Shown piece by piece: positions 26,501 to 38,500 of a stretch of DNA of 64,000 nt. Numbering within the stretch: the first letter of the stretch is position 1; every line of letters begins with the position of its first letter. The position numbers and the translations under genes are program-made. A model generated the notes under the pieces. That model was not told the origin of the DNA, ran no database searches, and saw nothing but the letters and a program-made list of their open reading frames with translations. Origin of the DNA: Nautilus pompilius (lineage: Eukaryota; Mollusca; Cephalopoda; Nautilida; Nautilidae); the NCBI GenBank assembly GCA_018389105.1, contig JACATO010001115.1:310001-374000 (forward strand). The letters run 5' to 3'.

Positions 26501-29500
26501 AGATAAAATAAAATGTATTACGTAGTACAGTACATACTAGTAATACATGTAAAATACCCCTCAAAAAGGTCAAGTACATATAGGTTTTTAAGTTATGTCC
26601 ATATCAACTTACGACTGATTAGTTGGAACGGAACCTGGTCATAAGTTGGGGGTACCTGTATATAATTTTTCAACCTGGAGCTCTCATAGCCTTCTTGCAC
26701 GCTTCATGCAGAAGGTTTTGTTATTGATCTAAACTAAGATGGGCTGCAAAGGGTTATATTAATGAGGAAGGTACCACCTGTCAAATCCCTCATGACTCAA
26801 CCTGCACTGAGTAAAACGGATTTGAAGGGTAACAGGGTGCATTTATCAAAGTGATATATTGCATAATCTAACTACTAATTCGACTACAGAAATTAGAGGA
26901 CCACTTTCTGAACAAAGCTTTATTATTTAAAAAATAGATAATAGAATTACTTTAAATATTTACAGGTTTTATTATTATTATTATTATATTATTATTATTA
27001 TTATTGCTGAGCTTTAATTAAAGGAGATTGGAGTTATAAGCAATGCTCTGGATCTTCCTGCCACAAATATTTGACATGGACTTCCATTCTGATGATAAAA
27101 ACTTTATTTTGGGATACTATATACCTTCTGTGGGCAGTCTTAAACTAACTTATAAGTGTAATATTTTGAAATATATTTATTCAACTTTTTGAAAATAAGT
27201 ATATCCTTTTATTAGATGGCATAAGTAGTGTAGATATGTAGGGATTTTGCACCATCAGTTTATAAAACTTGCAATTTTCTCATCTGAAGACTTACTGTGC
27301 CACCCTCCTATTTAAAATCTAATTATTGTATAGGTCCGCCTATTTGTTAATTTGTGACTCTGCTTCCACACCCCTCTTTTCCATTTATATCAAACATTGT
27401 GTTGCAGAATTTTAAAAATTCTAATTTCACACAAGCTTATAAAAAAGTATAAACCACAATGTTCAGCTTCTTGCCGGGGATTACACTTATTAGAAGCAGC
27501 CAGATTGGCCACCTTGCTCTAAAACAAATTTGACCATCGAAATGCAAGTACAGACAAGTAAGTATATATACACACCCGCAGTGAGGAATATCCATTGTAA
27601 ATCTAATAGGCACTTTTGATGCTGATTCGCATACACAGACTTAAAACTAGCACGTGACTGCCAAACATGGAGCTATTATTACTAATGTTTTTTATTTGTA
27701 TATGAAGTAAGCCAGCTTCCACAACGCATCTTGATCCAATCTAATTAACATACATTAAAAAAATCTTACATTTTAAATTTCAAACATAAATATTTACTAC
27801 TAAATGTTTGCTAGGTTTTTTATAAAGGTGTTTTATTTGATACTTAAAGAATGCTATAAGTTTGATCTAAAATGTCAGGCTGACTGCAGATGGGTAAAAC
27901 TTGTATTTTATACACTCATTTGCATCAAACTCCACCTGTTTTTTTTCAAATTATTACTTACTACTTTCTCTTATTTTAACCCAGCCTCCATCATTCTTAG
28001 CTGTTTAAAAGAAAAATATTGAATACATTTTTCATAGCTTATAAAATGTTCACTTCAATTTTTAAAAGGAATTTATCAAAGGATTTTGCAATGAAAATTA
28101 ACTCCCATGTTGATTTTTGTAGAGAAAGAATCTGATGGAACTATTAATAGATTTAGCAAATTTTTGTATTTGAATGTGATGACGATTTATGTGAGATTTT
28201 TAGTATTTTAAAAAGAAATAAAAGTTGATGTTGAATAAAGATTAGAGGTATGTTTGGTTTAACACCTATAACACTGGCCAGCATTTTTTCACTTTTTTTC
28301 TGCTGACTAAAATCTGACACCTGTTTTTAACTAATTTTGGGGCGCCGGCTGATTTCAAAAATAAAATCGGTTTTTGCCTATCTCGTCAAATTTTTGTTCT
28401 ACGACATTTTGCATTTGTTCAAGTTTTTGTTCTACGGGATCTTAAAATGGTTAACTTTTTACTTGGTCAACAAGGAGGATACATGAAATATCCATGTTTC
28501 TTGTGCCTGTGGGACAGCAGAGCTAAGGACAAGCATTGGACTCAGAAGAACTGGCTGGTGAGAACGTGCTTAAATGTCGGAGAACCAGATACCAAAAACC
28601 AACCACTCATAGATCGGGTAAAAATCATCTTTCCTCCTCTCCACATCAAACTGGGTCTAATGAAGCAGTGTGTTAAAGCTCTGAGCATAGAAGGTGACTG
28701 TTGCACAACATTTCCTAGCCTCAGTTATGGAAAAATAAAAGCTGGTGTTTGATGGGCCACAAATCAGAAAACTGATGAGAGATCAACATTTCACAGGCTC
28801 CATGAATGATATGGAGAAAAGAGCATGGAATTCTTTCGTGGCTGTTGTGAAAATGTTTCCTGGGAAACAAAAAAGCTGAAAATTACAAAGATCTTATTCA
28901 AACATTGCTTAAGAATTTTTATCGTCTGGGTTGCAACATGAGCACAAAGGATCATTTCTTCAACATTCATCTTGATAAATTTCCTGAAAATCTAGGTGAT
29001 GTAAGTGATGAGCAAGGTGAAAGGTTCCATCAAGATATATAAGCTATGGAGGAGCGATACCAAGGAAGGTGGGATACTCACATGATGGCCGACTACTGTT
29101 GGAGTATTAAAAGAGACTGTCTGGAAATGAAACACTCCAGAAAAGCTTACAAATGAAAATTTAATCCATGAAGGAAGAATGTGTCATTTACTGATATCGG
29201 TTAATGTAAATAGACCCATGTCTGTCTGTCATTGTTTTGTTTGTACGGTATTCTAAATGAAATGATGATAATATTCTGGATTAGTTTGGTGCCCATTTTT
29301 GACTAAAATTCGCTCAATTCTATTATCAATTTATATTTTTCTATTTCAATATTTTGACCTGATATGTCATAATTAACCAATATATTTATTTGTTAATCTC
29401 AAAACTGATTCATGGTATTGTTTGTTGGAATGGTATTCTAAATTCTAAATAAAATGATAAGAATAGGATTGAGGTGATTGTGGAAATCATTGTAATTGGG

Positions 29501-32500
29501 TATTTTTTATGGCGATTGATCGAAAATGGGGGTATGCTGTAGAGCAAAAACTTGATGTGATAGGCAAAAACCAATGTGATATTTGAGTTCAGCACCCCAA
29601 ATTAGTCAGAAACAAGTCTCAGATATAAGTCAGCAAAAATTGTGTTGACCAGTGTAATAACTATATTATCAAGCATATTGGAGATACAAAAATATAAAGA
29701 ATAGAAAAAATCAATTAAAAATTCAATTAAGTTATATTGAATTATGAATTTTATATGTGGGATAAGATAACTTATGTTAGTGGTACTGCATATTTAATGA
29801 TAGGTTTAAACTTAAGGAAAAAACATAAATACAATAAACACTTGCTAATCCAGAGATGGTCTGACCTGGAGTGACCGCGTGGTATCATGGCTACAGTTTG
29901 TGTTTAGCCACAGGGCAGCATGGAGGTTTGAGGAGATGTCTCACAGACTATTAGCAACCTATTAAGTGTTTAAAATGGGTCCAAAAATAGAAAAGAAAAT
30001 GTATGTCCATAACAGTTGCAGAAAAGTTAAAAATAATATTTTTCTATATATATTGGCTAATCTGGATTTTCAGCTTATCCAGAAGACCCTCACATCCAAA
30101 TTATTATTGCTTGTTGTATTGTAAATCCAGCTAACAGTAATGATGCAACAACTACGTCTGTTAATGATTCAAAATTTAATGGTGATATTAAAAATTTGAA
30201 ACAAAAAAAGTTAATCTAGGACATCCGATTAGTAACTTAGATGTAGCTAGTAAGTCTTATGTAAATAATGAAGTAAACAGTAGTCATTTTACAGGTAACA
30301 CGTATTCAGATAAAATAATTTATCTAGATGCTCTAACTAATAATTATAATGCAACAACTTAGAAGTTTAGCTGCACTGGGATCTGACTGAATCAGATGTT
30401 GCAAATGAAACTCAGTATTCTGAATCAACTAACTGGAGATGCAAGATATTTAAAACTTGGTGGTTCTGTTGGTATGATAGGTAGGTAATATATTTATATA
30501 TGAACCAAAAATTTATCACAAATGTAAAAATCACCACCATGTAGCAATACAAATCATCATTATCATGCAGCAACTTAAAAAAAGTATGTTCACAATTTAA
30601 AATTAAAACAAGTAATTCATACCTTTCTTGCTTGGAATAATGATACTAAAAATCTATTTAGAAGTCCGTCGGGAAAATTTATTTACAGAAACAGTAGTAT
30701 CTTTAAATAGCTCATTAGATCATGGCAGGCTAAGTCATACTCATAGGTAAAGCCAAGACAAACTAGGTGGCACACTAAGTGTTTATGAACATCCTTATTT
30801 TTAAATTGTAACTGATAGTGTAAGTTTTGCATCTACAGGTGTTGGTGTTCTTTAAAATATACAAACAATTTTGGAAATTTCTTCATCACAAAAAGAGAAT
30901 AAAGGATGGTAATCTAACTTTTTTGAGTGTGAGATGGTGAAGTGACTCAATGATCACAGTACAATGTTTGAAAGGGTGGCACAGAAGCTGAATGGAAAAG
31001 GGATGGAATGGAAGCTAGCTCTCAAATGTACAACTATGGCATGGATGCTTCAATAATTATTATTAAGAAATAGGAGGGTGGGTGACAAGATTTTAGATGA
31101 AGAAACTACAAGTTTTATAGTGGGGATGGGACAGAAGCTTTCATACTACTGACTGATACAGATAGTTTACAATTTCTGTAAACTTGGAAATAAAAACAAA
31201 TGATTTTATGAAAAGTATATTTCTTTACATTATTATTACTACTACTATTGGTTTTATTTCCAATTAAGAAATGGACTTTGTGATGTGTTCTTTAAAAATG
31301 TCTATGTTGCAGATATTTATGCTCCCTAACTTTAGTCTAGAAAACCCTGATACCTTCAACAGTGTGTTTCCCTGGACACAGATAGAGGAGTGCAAATGTG
31401 ATAAGACGGGTAATCGACAATCATCCAAACTTCTTCAGGAAAAGGTACTGTGCTAGAACATAGCAATTCTTTTTTTTTTTGCTTGTGCGTTATTTATTAG
31501 CTGTTATCAGAAAAATTGTATTTCAGAATTGATAAGAGATTCTAACAGGTAGGTAAAACCTGTCTTCTCCAGCGACCAGCTTACTGTTTCTCTCGCCATG
31601 TCTAATTCACCAGACCGATGCAGCCTTCTCCAGATAATGTAGGTAATGGTCTAGAAACCCCCCCACCACCTTATTTCAGTGTACCTAAGTGGATCCTTAA
31701 TTATTTTAATCATTTAACATAATTTTAAAAAATTCAAGAATATTTCCTCTTTGTTGGTGAGGAAGGAATCTGGAGGAATTGCTTTGCATTTTCTTGAAAA
31801 CATGATGACGAATTGGAACTTTTCGGGGTTAGTTTTTTTTTTTTTGTTTTTGTTTTTTAAAGCATCCTATTTTGCATTTTTAAAAATATGATGGTTGAAA
31901 TTTCTTGTTAGAAAGGAATGCAGGGTTCTCTTCTTTCCTATTTTTATGTAGATAAGTTTACAGTAACGGTAAATTCAGCTGATCATTTTTCAGTGTTTGC
32001 TTCATTCGCCATTCACAGTCTCGGTGATTGAACCTGTGTTGCTGTTAGCTGGTAGGTGGTTGAGCTGCCGACCGTCTGACATGTTTCAATGTTTTGTTAT
32101 CATCTGTTTCAGTTGAGTCATTATTTAGACGTCATTGAAGTTCAGATAGCAAAGCAGATCTCGATGCGATCCGATGCTTTTTTCCAGGCCATGACCTCCC
32201 ATGATGAACTACAAGATTACATGCAAGTTACGTGCAGAGCCATAAAACAACTCAGGCAAGAATTGCCATTTTTTTGTTCATGAACATCACTGCTTACAAC
32301 TGTAGACATATTTGATGAGGCTGTGTTATGCCATAGTTACCACTGGCCAACATTGCTATTCCTACACCTTGTAGGGCCAGGCAATTGTTTTCAACAGGAA
32401 GTATTGCCATTAACAGCAGCCACCATCTGTTGTTTTGAATAAATAAATAGTTTCGCAAGGAAATTCATTTCAATTTTTAATCACCTTGGCCAGATTATTA

Positions 32501-35500
32501 ATTACATATCTAAGTGTGGACTAAAATAATAATCTGCTGTTTTCGATTGACTGTCAGAAGTAGATTAAATTAATTATGTGATCAAACTTCTGAGCTACAT
32601 TTAACTGTTTCTATATCTGTATTTTCAAGGATATATATAATTTGGAATACTAACATGCTTTGGAATTATGTTCCTGTATTACTAAAACATTTAGAGGTTA
32701 TTTGTCTGAGCTCTGCAAAAACATATGAAAGTAAATATGAATGCATTCCTTAGTTTTAATGGTAGCTGCATGAGTGGATAACTAAGATAACTGCAGATAA
32801 TTCTGAAGAACAGTATAATGTATTTAAGAAGTTGGTAGCTTTATGCACTATATTAAGTTCACACTCCGATCTAATAGTTGTTATCCAGGTTGTGTTGAAA
32901 AATGTTTTAGTCAGATAAGAAAGAAAGAGTTGTTGGCCTTATGCACTATCAGGTGGTAGTTGTGTGTGTGTTCCTGAACAAAGATTGGTTGTTCACTAGA
33001 ATTACTTTTTGTTTTTAGGGACAAAGTGCATAACCTTGAGGACACATTGGCCACAGGAGCATTGAGGATACTGCGGTCGACCCGGTCTCGAACCAACTAT
33101 GCCAAGTTGCACAACAAGGTGAGCTGCTTAACTACCTTTCCATTGACTTATTGATTTCCACCTGTAGATAAGACCATGTATGTTTTCAGACCACCCTTTT
33201 AGTTGACTAGGTAGATAGTAATCTTGAAAATCAATATCACTTGTACCGTGTACCTACATTTTTAGTTAAAAAAAAAAAACCATGTCAAGAAAATAATTAG
33301 ACAGTGTTTAAAGGAGAGTCATTATAAGCAAAAGCTCAAGTCTTCAATCAGCAAATAACAATTTCACATTAATACTCTGTAAATTATACAGTAGATGTTG
33401 CTTATTAGCAACTTCTTGGTTGCCAGCAAAAAAATGCTGGCATTATTCAAAAGTTGCCAATAAGTGAAAAGCCCTTGTTAGTTGTAGAAGAATGGCACTG
33501 AAATATATCTAAGATCTGTTCAATACAATGTTTAAAAGATTTTAAAAAATTAATAAATAGCCAAATGCACGAGCACAGTTTTAGAAGTAGCAGTAAATTT
33601 TTCTTTATATCAAAGATTTAGTTTCTAAAAATGCCAACTCTTGCCTCTTTGCATTCTTGTTGGGTATTTATGGTCTTGGTTTGTGCTGATTTTGTACTCT
33701 TTCAGAATGTCATCATTATTCTTTAGAATGAGTGAAACGAGAGATTTTGAAACGCCAAACTTTTCTGCTACTTACTTACGCTTGCCTAGCATATGATTCA
33801 CATAGGGCCTCAAGTACCCAAACTTCATTGGCAAGAGACAGGTCCACTTATTTGGCAGCCCTGACACATGGCAGTCAACTGTCAGAAATACATAGCTGTG
33901 AATTCTTTGTTTTATAAAATCTGGTTAAAGGGAAGCAGGTGACTTGCCAGTAAAATGCTTTTCATTAATAAAAAAAAAATACAAACAATTACAAGAATTC
34001 TACAAGTTTGTTATTAGTGATGTGACAATTGCTAATATCTGAATTTTGTTAACAGTAAAACCTATAAGACAAAATTAGTTCCTGGGATAATGTTGCTGAT
34101 AATTGAAAGTTGTCTTCATCAGTGTTAATTTCCTCTGTACTGGACTTTCAGCTGAAATTAATGGCAACAGTTCACCAGACTCAGCCTACAATCCAGATGT
34201 TACTGTCAACTAATGAGTTTGTTGGTGCTCTTGACTTGATATCTACAACTCAGGAGGTGTTGGACCTGGAGCTAGCTGGGATCCACTCATTCAGGTGAGT
34301 CAGTGCTTGATGAAGAGCTACTGTTTCTTAAGGCTAGGTTCTTGTAGTCTTGGCCAAATTATCTAACAGAAATGCCAGTAGACTGTACTGGCACATGTCT
34401 GTCTATTTTCTTTTGAGATTTCACACTGAGAAAGTTTAGTCTTATTTCTTATGAGAATCCTGTGATTTAGTCTGTCAAATTATTTTACATCTAATCATTG
34501 GAGATAAAATTAAAGTTATAAAAATACATTTCTTTTTTGTTGTTCTCTTAAACTTGCACTTAAGCATTTAGATAAATTAAAATTTTTTTTGTTGGAAAAC
34601 TAACCTTGAGTTTGTCTCTTTACAATAACATTTTCAAAGTTAATTTTGTTTGTGTAAAGACTAAAAATCTTTATTCCATCTTCATATCTACCTAGACATC
34701 TGGGATCACAGTTGGCTGAGCTGGAGAAGGTAATAGACAAGATGCTAGAGGCTGACTTGGTGAAGTACGTCACAGCTGAGCTGAACCGTCCCATCAGTGA
34801 CTCCCAGACTCTTACCGAGGAGGTGGGTTCCTCCATTTGCATTATTGCATTTAAATGTAGGATGTGAAGTAAATAAGAAATGAGGAAAATAAAGATTAGC
34901 AGGTGTCTGGAAATGCTCAAGTGATTATAATTTCACTAAAGAGATTTATAGAAAATTTTATAAAATATCTTGAACTAATTTCCTGATTTAAAAAAAAAAA
35001 AGATACATGAGAATCTTACAAAGTGAACTTTAGTACTTTCATCATTTTTTAATAGATTTAGATTTTCTTTTGTGGCATGCTTCAGTTTGAATTATATTTG
35101 ATTGGCATTTCAAAATTTCTTTTAGGAGAATCTTAGCTCCATTGTGTTTGGGATGCTGAGGCAGAAAAATGTTAGTTTTGTTGATGTTTACAGAGAAGAG
35201 GCTTTTACAGCACTTAAGGCAACAATCAAACAGGTAAAAATACAAGTGGTCATGCTTATAAAGTGGACTAACAAACAAACCTGGACAGTTGAAGTTTTTC
35301 TTCAGTGTGCAATGAAGATGGGCATAGCTTACATTTCTAAATGTGGTGACATGAGAAGAATCTGTTGTAACTAAGTACATTAGTAGTTATTTAAATACAA
35401 CAATACAAAATCAAGAGGCACATTTTACTATAAAGTTAAGCAATATCTTTAATAATTCAGATATATTTACAAAAGTAATCTTAAATAGTATTTCGAAGGC

Positions 35501-38500
35501 TGTTTCTTGTCACCAATCCTAAACAGTGTAATTTGGATGTATCATGTGAAGGTACCAGAGCTGTTATATTTTGTAGATTAACACTTCATTTAAAAATTGT
35601 TTCCTTATTTTTACTTTTTCTTTGTGTGTGAGAGAATTTTACATCCAATTAGACATTCAAATTACACATCTTTAAGAGTGTCCTAATTTGTTCTTAAAAG
35701 CTAAACAATTTTTCAACTTATCTTTAGTTTGTTTATATTGTTTTCAGAGTGTGATAGAGGCTGTGGCTACAGCGGATGACATTGACACCGAAGGAAATGT
35801 TGGAAGGTAAACAAAATTTGAGTTTGCTCTAGCATGACTGACTCATTGTGGGTACATGTACCAGAACTTTTCATTTTTAGATATGGGAGGAAATCCATGT
35901 GACTGGCTGGTGAAGAAGAGAGAGAAGAAACTGCTTGTAAGTGCAGCAAGCTGAGTCCTGACCAGGATTTGAACTTGGTTCCTCGGACTTGGCAGTCCAG
36001 TAGCCTAACACTGGACCACCAACTGAACTGAGGCGACACTGGCTTTTGTTTTTGTTTTTTTTTTAGTGCACATTTAAATGAAAACAAAAAACTCACAATT
36101 AATTATACAGTTGTAGACCAGCATATAATACAATAAATAACTCTCTTTAGTTTGTTGTTGAAAGAAACATTTGGTTTTAAAATGTCTTGGACCATTATCA
36201 CTATTTTCACTTTAATGTCATATTGATGATAGTAAATTGTTTCACAGCCATCATTTCATTAAAAAACTAACAAAACTGAGGGCCTGAATTCAGTTCCTGG
36301 TGAGGGTAATTAGTATGGTGTCATCTTGTTCTTCCCACAGTTTTGTGAGGTTCCTTCAGGCTCTGGTTTCCTCCCACATTAGAAAAAAACGAAGAGTTCA
36401 ATACATAGTTTTCTATGTAAACCTTGTGTGTAATTGCAGCACCTTTGTGCTGTATTCTATCCTAGTGTTGCTAAGAATAAAGATTTATTATTACAGACTG
36501 ACTAAATTTTTATTCTCCATCTTGCTGAAGTTAAATCCACAGAATATATATTAAGTCAAAGTTTTCAAGATGTTTTTCACATTTGTTTAAAATTCTTTTT
36601 GCATGAAAACTTCCACAACCTCTATATTTGTGTTCCAGTTTGGCTGATCAAATGCGATTACTTAATTATAGTCAGTGGATGCAGATGCTGTGGAATGTCT
36701 TTAAGAACATCATGGTGGTTCTAAATCGGGTGAAGGTACAGAAAAACTGCTGATGTTTCTTTTTTATAGTGTTTGTGCCTGTTAAAACTCCTTGGTTTAT
36801 TTAATGCCAAATTGACAAGTTATAGTCCTATTATGATTAATTTTGAGTTCCTCACTATAAGCCCACAGTATAAACTGGCCAACTGAAATACATGGCTATA
36901 TATAATAACTTTATTTAATCAATACTGCATATATGTAGATAATCAGTGTCAAGTTCATGGATTGGCTACAGTGCTAATTTGGTTAAATTTTCAAAAAAAC
37001 TTTGAAAAACAGCCATATATAATTTTGTTATCTTTTTTATTGAAATTCTGCAAACAGAAATAATCTGAGGAAGTAACTGCAGGGGTAAGCTTCCTTATTA
37101 TAGTACGTATTGAGCTCTGCATTTTGTAAAAGCTACTTGCCCACTGTCCCAAATTATTTGAAAAATATTCTGAAATTTACCATTGCCAATCCTGGAAAGA
37201 ATGGTACAAATTCCACAAAATTTCAAAACCTAGTTGTAGAGTATTTTATAGAGAATAAATGACCTGAACTGCAATTTTAGATTACATTGACCACATGCTG
37301 TGACATGATTCCTGCAAAACTAATATATATATATAATGTATGATTTAGACAAGTACATTCATAATTAGTCTAACAGATATCAGGAAAGGCAAAGACAATA
37401 TAGTGTTTGTAAAAGACATGAGAGTGGCTGCATGTATAGCAGGTACCACAGTAGCAAAGACAGTTTTGTAGGTAGGCTGCTCCGAAACATTGGTCATTTG
37501 ACTTTCTTAGCAATGGCAGTAGATGAAGAAGTCTGCTATGAGAAGGAATTGTGGCTGCAAACACAGTGGAGATTTCAGGCATCTCTCACAGCCAGCACAA
37601 TACCTGGATCATAATCCGATTAAATGTGGGTTGAACTTGAAAAATGCATTTGTCAGTACAATCCTTTGCCTGCCCAACTCCATACATTATGCATGCTATT
37701 AATGACTGAATGGGGAAGTATGCCTCAGAACAACACCAGGTACTTTGCAGACTTTATGCCATGTCATGGCCGTTTTGGGGCAAAAGGTTGCTCAACTCGT
37801 TATTAGGTGTAGGTCCTAAAGGAGTGCTCAGCTGGTGTATGGTCCAGACTGTCAAAAAGCATTTTCTATCAAATAAAATAAATCTGGTACTACAGTCTGC
37901 TGTACTTTGGTAACTATAAATAAGATAGGAGGATAAGAGGTGTGTTACTATTTTTCCTTCGTTTTATATTACTGTAGAAAGGCTAGGAATGTTGAAATGA
38001 AACCAAGTTGGATACCATTATGATGGTACTGATTAAGCTGACTAAAGTCATTTGAGTGAAATTCTGGTTTCGGACTAGAAAACTCATGTCTGTCACATGC
38101 TGCTTCTATTCTTTCGAATTGCTCCGTTCATGATATTTTTAACAGTTATTTATTTATTTTTTTCTGCCTTTACGCAGGCATTTTACAAAGTGGTGCTACA
38201 GGTTGTCCATGTGGCAGCGGGTAAGACTATGAAGCCACTGACAGCCACAGATATAGGTGAGAATGGAGATGAAGGTGCCACTCATTTTCCTGTTTCTGTG
38301 TAAGTATAACACTGTTTGTCCTTTTATTCTGCTTTTTGTTTTGTTTTTTCCCAAATAATAACTAATGTTTACTAAAGAGATCACTCATTATTGGTTCAGT
38401 AAAACAAATCTGTGGAGTAGCGATTTCCTGGTATTCAATTCAACTAGTGAGAAGCTGTATTCCCCTCAGGAAAGTTGGCTCTGCTGAGATGGTTGACGTA

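Larger units (their letters stand above)
23699..31312 (+). other. VPS54 intron 4, the longest intron, full of transposon relics
   Basis: This 7.6 kb GT-AG intron holds the decayed piggyBac transposase, the Tigger N-terminal relic, an (ATT)n tract, the CACTGG element and the fibre-protein-like relic, each listed separately. The stretches 23700-24430 and 26660-28270 show no coding signal I recognise. Confidence 0.7.

Noticed and set aside
29870-29960. Possible SINE head in VPS54 intron 4
   Set aside because: Resembles a tRNA-like start but the shared body is missing.
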